Numbered from the stretch's first letter, positions 9,399 to 18,191 are shown. The stretch: 64,000 bases of DNA from Cupriavidus plantarum (GCF_905397285.1 NZ_CAJPUX010000004.1:474257-538256), one strand, 5' to 3'. Notes: generated by a model not told the origin, from the letters alone. Numbers and translations are program-made.

Positions 9399-10520
9399 AT
9401 GGCCATCAAACGCTCCCTTGCCACTGAAAAGGACCACGTCGGCGACCATACCGTCGGGGATCGCTCCGTCCTGGGTCTGGAACGCGAGCCGTCCCGGATC
9501 ATCGTTCCCGGCAACGAAAACGCGCTGGTTCCGTCCGAAAAATTCCAGCGCCTCTTCGACGAAGCCCAGGCCATGGAACGCGAAGACGCGTGGCAAAGCG
9601 GGGAAGTGGGCTTCCTGAGTCGTGCAAGCGTGCAGGTCACGCTTCCGTATCGCGCGCCCAAGGGCGCGCCACCTGTCTGGACGCGCACGAGCGGCAACAT
9701 CTCGCTGATGATCCAGCCGGGCTACTTCACGCAACAGCGGTCGGAACGCGCGTCCAATGGCCGGCAGAAGCTGGTTTCCGAGACCGTCTCGCTCGGCTAT
9801 CCGTATGGGTCCTATCCACGCCTCATGCTGGCCTGGATCGGCAAGGAGATCATGGCCAAGAAGAAGCGGGGCGAGTTCACCGGCACCGTAGAGGATCGCC
9901 GTATCTCGCTCGGCAACTCGCTGTCGGAGTTCATGTATAACCTGGGCATTCCGATGGCCACGGGCGGCAAGCGCGGCACGATGACGCTGGTGCGTCAGCA
10001 GATGATCCGGCTGTTCTCCGCCACGATTGCGATCGTGCAGAACAAGTCCACACCGAGCCAGAACCAGAACCCCAACCATGAGCCCCTGGCGATCGATCGC
10101 GTGGGCTATCTGCTTGCCGATCAGCTGTCGACCTGGTGGGATCCCATGCAACCGGGGCAGGGCTCGATGTTCGAAAGCTTTGTCGTGCTGTCGGAGCCGT
10201 TCTTCAACGAGCTCGTGAACCGCCCGGTGCCCGTCGACATGCGCGCGTTGAAGGCCCTCAAGCAATCGCCGTTCGCGCTCGACGTCTATTCGTGGCTGAC
10301 GTACCGGTTCTTCACGATCCAGCGCCGTACGGAAATTCCATGGGAAGCCCTGCAGATGCAGTTCGGCACGGAAACCGAGAGCGAGCGCAAGTTCCGGGCG
10401 CTCTTCCGCAAGGCGCTCAAGGACGTGCTGGTCGTATATCCGGGCGCCAAGGTCGATGCGGACTCTTCGAAGGCCCTTATCCTGCAGCCGTCACGCACCA
10501 GCGTCCGTAAGCTCGCCTGA
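9399..10520 (+). CDS. repA: Replication initiator RepA
   Basis: A 373-residue initiator of the RepA type found on Burkholderiaceae chromids and megaplasmids. It should bind the adjacent iterons and open the origin. Recognisable family sequences are LGYPYGSYPRLMLAWIGKEI near residue 132, QQMIRLFSATIAIVQ near residue 203, and the C-terminal winged-helix segment LKALKQSPFALDVYSWLTYR near residue 286. The N-terminal 60 residues are charged and variable. ATG 9399 has only a weak ribosome binding site, which fits a tightly limited initiator. The iteron at 9329 lies in its leader. A strong terminator follows. Confidence 0.88.
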   Translation: MAIKRSLATEKDHVGDHTVGDRSVLGLEREPSRIIVPGNENALVPSEKFQRLFDEAQAMEREDAWQSGEVGFLSRASVQVTLPYRAPKGAPPVWTRTSGNISLMIQPGYFTQQRSERASNGRQKLVSETVSLGYPYGSYPRLMLAWIGKEIMAKKKRGEFTGTVEDRRISLGNSLSEFMYNLGIPMATGGKRGTMTLVRQQMIRLFSATIAIVQNKSTPSQNQNPNHEPLAIDRVGYLLADQLSTWWDPMQPGQGSMFESFVVLSEPFFNELVNRPVPVDMRALKALKQSPFALDVYSWLTYRFFTIQRRTEIPWEALQMQFGTETESERKFRALFRKALKDVLVVYPGAKVDADSSKALILQPSRTSVRKLA

Positions 10521-10556
10521 TTTGCGTCATTCGCCGGACCGTAGCGGCCGGAAAAA

Positions 10557-10588
10557 GAAAAAGGGCAAGCGATTCGCTTGCCCTTTTT
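10557..10588. terminator. Bidirectional terminator between repA and csp
   Basis: Stem GGGCAAGC/GCTTGCCC with a GATTC loop, flanked by A5 and T5, so it can serve both the repA transcript (+) and the convergent csp transcript (-). Confidence 0.88.
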
Positions 10589-10636
10589 GCTGCCGCGGCA
10601 CTGACAGCTTGCCGCGGACTTCCACGCGAGTCGCGC

Positions 10637-10840
10637 TCAGGCGGGCTTGATGCCCGATGCCTGCAGGCCCTTAGGACCTTGCTTGACTTCAAACGTGACA
10701 CGTTGACCGTCCTTCAGGGTCTTGAAGCCCGAACCCTGGATTTCGGAGAAGTGCGCGAACAGATCGGCACCGCCGTCGTCCGGGGTGATAAAGCCAAAGC
10801 CTTTGGTCTCGTTGAACCACTTGACCGTACCGGTTGCCAT
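10637..10840 (-). CDS. Cold-shock domain protein (CspA family), second copy
   Basis: A 67-residue cold-shock domain protein with RNP1 KGFGFI and RNP2 DLFAHF, closely related to the product of 7808-8017 but divergent in the middle ([16 protein letters not shown]). ATG 10840 has AAAGGAAA upstream; the frame extends further back, but this is the family start. It is convergent with repA and divergent from parA, so it sits inside the replication-partition block. Nothing shows that it acts in replication; the placement is simply unusual. Confidence 0.93.
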   Translation of the reverse strand: MATGTVKWFNETKGFGFITPDDGGADLFAHFSEIQGSGFKTLKDGQRVTFEVKQGPKGLQASGIKPA

Positions 10841-11124
10841 AGGAATTTCCTTTCGAAGCAAGTTCTTGTACACAACGCAAACAACCGTTCAAGCACGTTG
10901 AGGTCTCGTAGATACCGAACGGAAGTCGACGAGGTTGACACGACTTGACTCGACTGTAGCGCGCATCATAACCAGTTTGTTCTGCTGTGTCATGTGCGGG
11001 GTAATGCGCACTGCCTTTACTTTAGGCGGATTGCATGTCTCTTTTCAAGCAGAAGAATCCCGAAGATTCCACACCCTGTGCGTTGTCTCACGTTTTAGTG
11101 CGGATGGTACCCGGCACTTCGGAT

Positions 11125-11173
11125 AATTATTTGAATAATTGAAATGCGGTTGAATAGCCAGTCTAATTTGGCT
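11125..11173. promoter_or_regulatory. AT-rich inverted repeats upstream of parA
   Basis: AATTATT-TG-AATAATT (11125-11140) and AGCCA-N8-TGGCT (11156-11173) lie in the most AT-rich stretch between csp and parA. They may be promoter or operator elements for parAB, where ParA or ParB autoregulation is common in this family. Confidence 0.4.
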
Positions 11174-11207
11174 ACAGTTGCGTCTTGTCAGTGGATCGCC
11201 CAACGCG

Positions 11208-11223
11208 CTTTCAGCGCTGAAAG
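11208..11223. promoter_or_regulatory. Candidate parS centromere site (copy 1)
   Basis: A perfect 16-bp palindrome, CTTTCAGCGCTGAAAG, ending 56 bp before parA. Chromosomal and chromid parS sites in Burkholderiaceae are 16-bp palindromes near parAB, with a different sequence per replicon. The same 16-mer recurs inside parB (12105-12120). Identity as parS is inferred. Confidence 0.7.
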
Positions 11224-11279
11224 TCTGGCGTTGAAACCAGGGCGCCGAAAAAGCGCCAACGATCGAGAGAGAGGCTGAA

Positions 11280-11936
11280 GTGGCAGCAAAAATCATCACC
11301 GTCTTCAACCAGAAGGGCGGTTGCGGCAAGACCACGGTCAGCATGCATCTGGCTGGAACGCTGGGCTTGCGCGGCGCGCGATCGATGCTCGTGGATATGG
11401 ACGAGCAGGGGACAGCGACGCGATGGGCGGCTCAAGCCACCGATGATCGGCCGTTTCCCGCCTCCGTCATTGGGCTGGCCCCTTCGGGCGGTGCAATGCA
11501 CCGTGAAGTGCGCAAATTTATCCACGACTACGATTACATCCTCGTCGATTGTCCGCCGGCGGTGCATTCGGCCGCCCCATCCAGCGCGCTGCTGATCTCG
11601 GATCTCGCCATTATTCCCGTCGTCCCCTCGCCCCCGGACTTGTGGGCGGCGGTGGCAGCCAAGACGCTCGCACAACACGCGCAGGTCCAGAACGAAACGC
11701 TGCAGATCCGCGTTATGGCCAACATGGTGCAGCGGCGCGTCTCCATCGCGCGTCAGGCCATCGAGATTCTTGGCGATGACGGGGACGTCCCGCTCCTGAA
11801 CGCGATGATCGGATCCCGATCGGCGTTCCGGGAGTGCCAGGCGATCGGCTGTACGGTGCACGGTGTGCAGGGCGCGCGCGAGGCTGTCCAGGAGGTTGAC
11901 ATGATGGTCGACGAGGTCCTGTCGCTGATTGAGTAA
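11280..11936 (+). CDS. parA: ParA partition ATPase
   Basis: A 218-residue small ParA (no N-terminal DNA-binding extension). The deviant Walker A KGGCGKTT is near residue 12, Walker A' is VDMDEQG near residue 38, and Walker B is YILVDCPP near residue 86. ParA moves ParB-parS complexes by patterning on the nucleoid. The GTG start is fixed by the GAGAGAGAGG leader and by the conserved KIITVFNQKGG beginning. parB begins 5 bp after its stop, so the two are translationally coupled. The palindrome at 11208 lies in the promoter region. Confidence 0.95.
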   Translation: MAAKIITVFNQKGGCGKTTVSMHLAGTLGLRGARSMLVDMDEQGTATRWAAQATDDRPFPASVIGLAPSGGAMHREVRKFIHDYDYILVDCPPAVHSAAPSSALLISDLAIIPVVPSPPDLWAAVAAKTLAQHAQVQNETLQIRVMANMVQRRVSIARQAIEILGDDGDVPLLNAMIGSRSAFRECQAIGCTVHGVQGAREAVQEVDMMVDEVLSLIE

Positions 11937-11941
11937 TACGT

Positions 11942-12958
11942 ATGGCCACGAAATTGAAAAGTTTGAAAGCTGGCATGCTCGCCGGCATGGCTGCGGAGAA
12001 GACGCGCAGTGACACGATTGACCGGTTTGCACGTGCCGAGGCTGCAATCTCGCGCCACCCGAATGGCCTCTTGCAGGGGCGTCAGCCCGGAGACAGTAGC
12101 GCAGCTTTCAGCGCTGAAAGTGCGGATGGCGCGGAAAGCGGACGGCAACTGATCCGGATTCCCCTCGCGAATCTGCACGACAACCCGCTCAATGCCCGGC
12201 GCATCTATGACCCCGCCGTCGTGCAGGAGCGCGCCGCGTCGATCGCCACGCATGGTCAGAAGACGCCCGGTCTCGCGGCACCGGACCCGGCCCGGCCGGG
12301 TCATTACATCCTGATCGATGGGCATTACCGCAAGCGCGCGCTGGCGTCGGCGGGCAAGCTCGACATGGAATGCTTCATCGAGAGCGATCTCAGCGATCTG
12401 GATTTCTACCGCCTGTCGTTCCTCATGAACGAGCAGCGCTCGGATCAGTCGGCGCTCGATAACGCCATCGCCTGGCGCCAGTTACTGGACGAGGGCAAGG
12501 TGCAGAAGGAAGAGGAGATTTGCGAGCTGACCGGGATGTCGGCAGGGACCGTCAACAAGACGCTCGCACTGCTGAAGCTCCCGGACTCGGTGATCGCGGC
12601 CATGCGCGAGAGGCCGAGCGCAATCGGTATCGCGGCCGGTTATGAATTGACGCTGTACTTCAAACTGGCGGGCGAAGACAGGACGCGCGAGCTCGTCAGC
12701 CGCATCCTGACCGACGGGCTGTCGAGCCGCGAGGTGGAGGCCATCCGCAAGCAGGCTCAGGAAGGCAAGCCGCGCAAGGTGAAGGAAATCAGCCGCCAGT
12801 ACAAGATCCGGACCGAAGCCGGGCAACTGCTGGGCACGATCAAGGAATGGGATTCGGGACGCGTGATGCTCGACGTCCAGCTGGCCGATCGCAATGCGCG
12901 CGAAGACCTCGTCGAATTGCTCAAGACGCGCTTCGGGCTGGACAAGACCTTGCTTTGA
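11942..12958 (+). CDS. parB: ParB partition protein
   Basis: A 338-residue centromere-binding protein and CTP-dependent clamp. The N-terminus is a basic, variable 70 residues. The ParB/Sulfiredoxin-like domain follows: IPLANLHDNPLNARRIYD near residue 73, then HYILIDGHYRKRAL near residue 121, where the GHYRKRA box corresponds to the GERRxRA nucleotide motif. The helix-turn-helix EEICELTGMSAGTVNKTLALL is near residue 187, and a C-terminal dimerisation segment ends VELLKTRFGLDKTLL. The candidate parS palindrome is embedded in the codons for residues 55-60. Confidence 0.93.
   Translation: MATKLKSLKAGMLAGMAAEKTRSDTIDRFARAEAAISRHPNGLLQGRQPGDSSAAFSAESADGAESGRQLIRIPLANLHDNPLNARRIYDPAVVQERAASIATHGQKTPGLAAPDPARPGHYILIDGHYRKRALASAGKLDMECFIESDLSDLDFYRLSFLMNEQRSDQSALDNAIAWRQLLDEGKVQKEEEICELTGMSAGTVNKTLALLKLPDSVIAAMRERPSAIGIAAGYELTLYFKLAGEDRTRELVSRILTDGLSSREVEAIRKQAQEGKPRKVKEISRQYKIRTEAGQLLGTIKEWDSGRVMLDVQLADRNAREDLVELLKTRFGLDKTLL
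12105..12120. promoter_or_regulatory. Candidate parS centromere site (copy 2, inside parB)
   Basis: An exact second copy of the 16-bp palindrome at 11208-11223, about 900 bp away, within the variable linker of parB. It encodes part of the peptide AAFSAESA. Confidence 0.7.
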
Positions 12959-12970
12959 CCGACCTGGGCC

Positions 12971-14560
12971 TCAGTCGCCGACGCGCCCGAGACGCAATTT
13001 CCGGGGCGTGAACGGCGGCTGCGGGCCACCGCACTCCCGCGCGTAGTCCTTCCACGCGCCGCGCAGCAACTGGTCCAGCCCACTTGGCGAGTAGCCGTTG
13101 AGCGATCCGGCGGCGTGCCGGGCGGCGGCGCGGCCGGTATGGGGAACATGCAGCGGTGCGAGCAAGGGCGCCTCCGGCATGGTCCGCGCATCGATGCCCC
13201 GGGCGTTCCAATGCGCGGCCAGCGCTCCACCGACGGCCGATTCGGTATCGTCGGAAACAGGTACGGAATCCCGGCAGCGCCAGGCGGCAATGTCACCAAG
13301 CCTGGCACCGTGGCGTACCAGATGCGCGGCGACGAGGGCCACGCGCCGGCGATCCGCCAGCAGCGGGTCGCACGGTGCGGCCCGCCCGGACACATCCGCC
13401 TGCCGCACCAGCCAATCGAGAAATTCCGCGATCGTTTGCGCGGTGAGCAATGCGCTCCCGCTTTCCTCTTCGCCGTCGTCATTGGGCTTACGGTGCGCGG
13501 TTGCCCGTGGCGTTGCCGATGGTGTCGCGGGAGGCGATGGCTGCACGGCGACCCGGCCGTCCCGATAAGCGGCGCGGGTGAGCGCGCGGACCACGCGCAG
13601 CGCTGCCTGTTGCGAGGCCGGACTCAGCGGCCCTTCGAAAGGCCGCCAATACTCGGCGTCGCGCGCACCGGCGGGCCCGCACCAGAAGGCTGCGGGCTGC
13701 GGGTCTTGCAGGAAGGCGGCATAGCGGATGAGCATTTCGCTATCGATGCCCGCCAGCGTCCGGCCCTGCGAGGCCAGCCACAGCAACAGCCGCTCCGCCT
13801 CCCGGCGATAGCTTTTGAAGGTATGCGGCTGCAATCCGGGACGCGCGAGCCATTGCCGCACCCATTGCACATCGGCATAAAGTGCTTCTTGAGACATATG
13901 AACCGCCGGACGCATATGTTCCAGGGGGACGGGGTAAGCCATGCCCCGCGCGAGCGGCATCCCACGTAATGGCTTACGAGGCGGGGCGGAGAGCGGGGGC
14001 TTGACATAAGGGCGTACCCAACCGACCGACCGCGGGCCGTCGAACGAGCCCTGCTGGATCAGCCAGCGGGTAATGGTGTCCGCGGACTTCGGCCCGAGGC
14101 GGGGCACCGCCCGCCACCAACTGCTGCCCCGGCGATTTGCCAGTGCCGTCAGGTCCGCGATGCGCAGGAGTCCGGCTGCGGTGAGCCGGCGGGCGAGGCT
14201 GGGGCCGAACCAGAGGCCCACTTCGTGCGTCTGTTGCGGGCGGCCCTGCCCGAGCTGCTCGAGCGACGAGAGCGCGTCGACGCGTCGTGTCATGCCGACG
14301 TCGGAGCGACCACGGAGCGCCTCGAACATGTCGGCGATATCGGGCCGGTCGTGTTGCAGCGCAAATTGGACGAGGCGGTCCCGCAGCGCGAGAATCCGGA
14401 CGATGGCCTGAGCCTCGGTCAGCACGTCGTCGTCGTCGGGATCGACCAGATACCGGTTCGCGATATCCACGGGGCGCATGCCCTGTGCGTAGGCGCGGAC
14501 CACGGCAAATTCGGTCCGCGTCAGTTTTGTCGCCGCCAGGGTGTCCCGATCCTCACTCAT
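12971..14560 (-). CDS. Tyrosine-recombinase-like protein, apparently without catalytic C-terminus
   Basis: A 529-residue protein (a GTG at 14581 would add 7). The N-terminal 200 residues contain a helix-hairpin-like region (VPRLGPKSADTITRWLIQQG). The middle resembles the SAM-like core-binding domain of phage integrases (LARPGLQPHTFKSYRREAERLLLWL). Around residue 420, HLVRHGARLGDIAAWR could be the catalytic Arg-I region. The protein ends FTPRKLRLGRVGD, where tyrosine recombinases have the HxxR box followed by about 60 residues including His/Trp and the nucleophilic Tyr; no such end exists before parB, only 12 bp away. Integrase-like genes beside chromid repA/parAB are known. It could be a DNA-binding pseudo-recombinase, a degraded gene, or a family that ends here normally. 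Confidence 0.65.
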   Translation of the reverse strand: MSEDRDTLAATKLTRTEFAVVRAYAQGMRPVDIANRYLVDPDDDDVLTEAQAIVRILALRDRLVQFALQHDRPDIADMFEALRGRSDVGMTRRVDALSSLEQLGQGRPQQTHEVGLWFGPSLARRLTAAGLLRIADLTALANRRGSSWWRAVPRLGPKSADTITRWLIQQGSFDGPRSVGWVRPYVKPPLSAPPRKPLRGMPLARGMAYPVPLEHMRPAVHMSQEALYADVQWVRQWLARPGLQPHTFKSYRREAERLLLWLASQGRTLAGIDSEMLIRYAAFLQDPQPAAFWCGPAGARDAEYWRPFEGPLSPASQQAALRVVRALTRAAYRDGRVAVQPSPPATPSATPRATAHRKPNDDGEEESGSALLTAQTIAEFLDWLVRQADVSGRAAPCDPLLADRRRVALVAAHLVRHGARLGDIAAWRCRDSVPVSDDTESAVGGALAAHWNARGIDARTMPEAPLLAPLHVPHTGRAAARHAAGSLNGYSPSGLDQLLRGAWKDYARECGGPQPPFTPRKLRLGRVGD

Positions 14561-15134
14561 CCGCAGTCGCCCAAAGATCACCTAAGTGACTGATCTATAA
14601 CCAAAATACCCGACCGTCGAACCGATCCGGGCGCTTTTGCATCACAAAAAGCAATGTAAATTATTTTCTGTGCAAAAGCCAACACTTTGACCGCATCGGC
14701 GTGTGTCCGAACCACGTCACACCAAACATTGACCCCACTGAAGCGGGAGATCGACCCGAATAAACCGCATATATGTGCCCCGAAGATCCCATATCGGCGG
14801 AAATCTTCGCCATACATTTAAGGACTTACCCTGTTGCGCTGCAGCATACGCTTGCAATTGAAGTGGACGATACCTATGCTGAACCCAGAATTAGATAAAT
14901 TTTGAATCTGAATTCAGAAGTATCTAACGCGTCGTCATGACGCAAACGGGGCGGTCGGGCATCCTTGAGGGAGGATCCAGCAGCGAGAGAGCCAGGACAG
15001 GACGCGCTGCATGGACCAAGGAGGAGTCGCCAGACCGTATGGAACTGCAGCCACGATATAAGCGGAGCATTTCCAATCAGCGCGTACACGGTCCGTCGCA
15101 ACCGGGGTCGCGCCAATAATAAGAGAGAGCGGCC
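14561..15134. other. AT-rich intergenic region at the left edge of the EPS locus
   Basis: About 570 bp without a credible gene and lower in GC than its surroundings, especially 14580-14700 and 14880-14930. It separates the replication block from the EPS locus and should contain promoters for the recombinase-like gene (leftward) and the LuxR-type gene (rightward). Confidence 0.6.
14852..14880 (+). promoter_or_regulatory. Candidate sigma-70 promoter of the first LuxR-type gene
   Basis: TTGCAA (14852-14857), a 17-bp spacer, TATGCT (14875-14880). It would give a leader of about 250 nt before ATG 15135. Confidence 0.4.
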
Positions 15135-16052
15135 ATGGCCACCATCCTCTTGCTTGAGCCTCACCCGCTGTTACGTCTGGGACTGCGCCACCTCCTTGCA
15201 CAGGCGCACATGCCCGGCGATCTGATCGACGTCGACCCGGCCGTACTGGCCGATCCCGATCCCTGGACCAGCCATGCGGATCTGCTGATTTACGGGCTGC
15301 CGACCGATGCGGCCGCTGGCTGGGAAACGCTGGGGACGTATTGCCGCCAGCTTTCGCCGCAGCGCGTCCTCGTGCTGGCCGAACACGTACCGCCGGTGTT
15401 GCCGGAGGGCGGTCTGCCGGAACCCGTGCGCGGACTGCTCGCCAAGGCGTGCAGCGCCGACGCGCTCGAAGCCGCGATCCGGCTTGTGCTGGCGGGCGGC
15501 GAGTGTTTCCCATCGCAACTACCGGCGATGCGCTGGGGCGACCTCCAGGCAAGTCAGCCGGCCGTGCAGCACGCCAGCCCGTTTGGCGCGGGCGCGCCGT
15601 CGCGCCAGATGCCTGTTTCCGAGCCGCGCTATCCGTCGGGCCATCCATCGGGCTATCCGTCGGCGCCCATCGTCGTGCCGCTGCACAGCATGAGCACCGT
15701 ACCTGGCGAACTGCCGGTCGCGGAAGCGCATGGCCGGGCCGCCTCGGCACCGCCAGAAACCCCGGCAGCCGGTGCGCACCTGCTCAATATCACCGAGCGG
15801 CAATATGAAGTGCTGGCGCTGCTCGCGCGCGGCTATCCGATCAAGACGGTGAGCCGGCTGCTGAACATCTCGGTGGCCACCGCCAAGACGCATGCCTGCA
15901 CGCTGTATCAGCGCCTGCATGTGCGCAACAAGGGCGAGGCCGTGTACGTCGCGCTGCAGCGCGGCGCCACGCTGAACTGGCCGGGACCGTCCGTCACCGC
16001 GCGTCCCGCGACGGCGTCCATGCCACTGCGGGAGGCATGCGAAGCGGCCTGA
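15135..16052 (+). CDS. LuxR/FixJ-type regulator with degenerate receiver domain
   Basis: A 305-residue protein. Residues 1-120 have a receiver fold outline (ILLLEPHPLLRLGLRHLL, then QRVLVLAEHVPP), but the position of the phosphorylated Asp is replaced (ADLLIYGLPTDAAAG), so phospho-transfer control looks unlikely. A 100-residue Pro/Ser-rich linker follows, with repeats around YPSGHPSGYPS. The C-terminal LuxR helix-turn-helix is intact (ITERQYEVLALLARGYPIKTVSRLLNIS, then VATAKTHACTLYQRLHVRNK). A close paralogue lies at 54931-55887, at the other end of the EPS locus. Probable regulator of EPS genes. Confidence 0.85.
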   Translation: MATILLLEPHPLLRLGLRHLLAQAHMPGDLIDVDPAVLADPDPWTSHADLLIYGLPTDAAAGWETLGTYCRQLSPQRVLVLAEHVPPVLPEGGLPEPVRGLLAKACSADALEAAIRLVLAGGECFPSQLPAMRWGDLQASQPAVQHASPFGAGAPSRQMPVSEPRYPSGHPSGYPSAPIVVPLHSMSTVPGELPVAEAHGRAASAPPETPAAGAHLLNITERQYEVLALLARGYPIKTVSRLLNISVATAKTHACTLYQRLHVRNKGEAVYVALQRGATLNWPGPSVTARPATASMPLREACEAA

Positions 16053-16331
16053 CGCCGCGTGAAGCACCGGCGCGCGCATGCAGCGCGCGCTCGCCTGTCT
16101 ACATCATCCTGCGCCGCCGTCTCATCCGTTTGCATGAGGCGGCGGCGTGCTTACGTTGCTAGCTTCTCAATATGCACGACGCGCGATAGAAGAAGGCCCA
16201 GAAGTAGAACGGTTGGCCTCAACCCGGCACGATCCGATACGCCATGCCGCACGCCGATATCCGGATGCCGATCATGAACGGGGAATGACAGGGCGCACCC
16301 AGCCACGCCATTCCACCCTGCCGAATGCTCG

Positions 16332-16841
16332 ATGACGACCTACCTGATCGCCAGCAACGAGATGATGTGCCGTATCCTGGCGCGCCGCATGGAAGGACAG
16401 GACCTGCCCATGCCTGTCCTGTGGCGCACCCCCGACTGGCTCGACGATGAGACGCAGGACGACGCGGTCTCCGCCGGCGGTCCCGCCGATATTGCGCTGG
16501 TCGACTGCAGCGGCGCGTACGAAGACCCGCGCACGCTGCTTGATCGCGTGCGGGAGCGGCTGGCGCCACGCCGATGGCTGGTGCTCTCTGACGCGCTGGA
16601 CGCGGAGCTGATGGTCCACGCCGCGCGCCTCGGCGCAAGCGGCTGCCTTGCCGTCCCGGCGCCAGTGGAACTCGTCTGCGCGGCGGCTTCTCTCGCATGG
16701 GCCGGGGGACAGTGTTTCCCGCGCTCGGCGCTGACGGTGCTGCGTGGGCACAACCGTCCGGCTGATCCACCCCCGGTTCTCCACTCATCCATCGGCAGCG
16801 TACAAGCCGGCGGCGCGGACGGTACTACTGCGATGGGATGA
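16332..16841 (+). CDS. Stand-alone receiver-like protein
   Basis: A 169-residue protein resembling the receiver half of the upstream LuxR-type regulator (YLIASNEMMCRILARRM, then RRWLVLSDALDAEL, then LGASGCLAVPAPVELVCAAASLAWAGGQCFP) but without the C-terminal DNA-binding domain. An Asp is present in DIALVDCSG, near where the phosphoacceptor should be, unlike the neighbour. The final 35 residues look disordered. The ribosome binding site is poor at ATG 16332. It may be a partial duplication of the 15135 gene that has lost its helix-turn-helix, or a modulator of it. Confidence 0.65.
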   Translation: MTTYLIASNEMMCRILARRMEGQDLPMPVLWRTPDWLDDETQDDAVSAGGPADIALVDCSGAYEDPRTLLDRVRERLAPRRWLVLSDALDAELMVHAARLGASGCLAVPAPVELVCAAASLAWAGGQCFPRSALTVLRGHNRPADPPPVLHSSIGSVQAGGADGTTAMG

Positions 16842-16931
16842 AGGCGCCTGACCCGCTGACGGGCTATGCTGAATGCGCCCGACGTAAGAAGCTGGTGCAC
16901 AGGCCAGCCGACGCGGGATGCAGGGGGTCGT

Positions 16932-17282
16932 ATGGAACGCGGTTTGGATATCCTGGTCATCCACGGCTTTGCCGTGCGCGAGGGCCGGGGAAAATGGGCA
17001 TGTTGCTACGAGATACGGCTCGCCATCGTCAGTGGCGAGCCGCTGTTGTTATATCGGGGCGAACTGCACGGGCGACGTTTTCCGACCGAGGCGGCGGCGA
17101 TCGTCGCGGCCTGCGAGATCGGTGAGCGCGAGGCGAGCCGTCATGTGGAGCGCGCCCGCGCGATGATCCTGACGTGGTCCCCTCGTTCGCCGATACCTCC
17201 GCAGACGGCCGAGTGCGCATCGTCTTCCAACGGCTCCTCGTCCGCCGATATCCCGCCGCGTTACGATACCCCGGCGCCTTGA
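16932..17282 (+). CDS. Hypothetical small protein
   Basis: A 116-residue protein starting at ATG 16932, with AGGGGG upstream; the frame is open further back, but those residues look non-coding. Residues 1-75 appear folded (LDILVIHGFAVREGRGKWAC, CYEIRLAIVSGEPLLLYRGE, then a helix FPTEAAAIVAACEIGEREA). The last 40 are Ser/Pro-rich. No family recognised. A hairpin that could terminate transcription lies just downstream. Confidence 0.6.
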   Translation: MERGLDILVIHGFAVREGRGKWACCYEIRLAIVSGEPLLLYRGELHGRRFPTEAAAIVAACEIGEREASRHVERARAMILTWSPRSPIPPQTAECASSSNGSSSADIPPRYDTPAP

Positions 17283-17298
17283 GCGCGTACCAAAAAAG

Positions 17299-17329
17299 AA
17301 GCCCGCCGACCGGGGGACCATGCGGGCTT
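17299..17329 (+). terminator. Possible terminator
   Basis: AAGCCCGC (17299-17306) pairs with GCGGGCTT (17322-17329), preceded by six A and followed by only a short T run. It separates the regulator genes from the PAP2 gene. Confidence 0.45.
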
Positions 17330-17470
17330 TGAAATGTCCGTCCATGTGGAATGGGCGGACATTACCTTGAGCATATCGAATCCATTCTGGCCGCTCCATC
17401 AACCAGAAGACGCATGCGCGGCGGGCATCTCATCCCCACCGCGCCATCACATGAACGTATTGAACCCGAC

Positions 17471-18082
17471 ATGAATTGGCATCTGGTTTCCTTCTTTGGC
17501 GAGTCCGCGTTTCTCATCCCATGCGCGGCGTTCCTCTACGGATGGCTGCGATGGCGTGGCGCGGGCGACGTCGCTCGTCATTGGCTGCTCGCGTTCTCCG
17601 TAACCGCGGCATTGGTGCTGATCTCCAAGCTCGCCTTTATGGGATGGGGCATTGGCAGCGCGCGCATGAACTTCACCGGATTCTCCGGGCACGCGATGAT
17701 GGCCGCGTCGATCCTGCCCGTGCTGCTGTACCTGATGGTGCCCGCGGGTCGCCCGGCGCTGGGCGTGCTGGCCGCGCTCGCCGGTGTGCTCGCCGCGCTC
17801 GCGGTGGGCCTGTCTCGGCTCATGCTCCAGGCGCATTCGGTATCGGAGGTGGCGAGCGGGCTCGCGATCGGCTTCTGCGTCAGCCTGCCGTTCATTCTGC
17901 GGCGGGGCGTGCCGCGCGGCGCGGTGACGATGGCGCTCGTCTCCGCGGCGCTCGGCACGCTGCTGATTCTTCCCGTCGGCCGCGTGGCCGGTGTCACGCA
18001 CGAATGGGTGCAGGACCTCGCCACGTTCCTCTCCGGACGCGATCGACCCTACGAGCGGGGCGAGTGGTCCTCGCAGCTTTGA
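17471..18082 (+). CDS. PAP2-superfamily membrane phosphatase
   Basis: A 203-residue protein with about six membrane segments. The PAP2 active-site blocks are visible: FSGHAMM near residue 74 (the SGH motif) and GLSRLMLQAHSVSEVASG near residue 115 (SR-x5-HS-x3-E). The first Lys/Arg motif is weak. Such enzymes dephosphorylate lipid pyrophosphates; next to a glycosylphosphotransferase the natural substrate would be undecaprenyl pyrophosphate recycled after polymer assembly, which is inference. ATG 17471 is chosen because it precedes the first hydrophobic segment; the upstream ribosome binding site is weak. Confidence 0.75.
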   Translation: MNWHLVSFFGESAFLIPCAAFLYGWLRWRGAGDVARHWLLAFSVTAALVLISKLAFMGWGIGSARMNFTGFSGHAMMAASILPVLLYLMVPAGRPALGVLAALAGVLAALAVGLSRLMLQAHSVSEVASGLAIGFCVSLPFILRRGVPRGAVTMALVSAALGTLLILPVGRVAGVTHEWVQDLATFLSGRDRPYERGEWSSQL

Positions 18083-18191
18083 TCGGGAGCGCTCCCCGCC
18101 CAGGAACGTGTGTGCGCCCCCTAACAGACGCTCCGCGACGCGTGCGCAACCATGACCCAGATAGAAATCCCGAAAGGGTTTGGGAGCGGTC

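Noticed and set aside
13253..13274. GAAACAGGTACG resembling the 3' part of an iteron inside the recombinase-like gene
   Set aside because: Only the last 12 bases match; the first four do not, and the sequence is coding.
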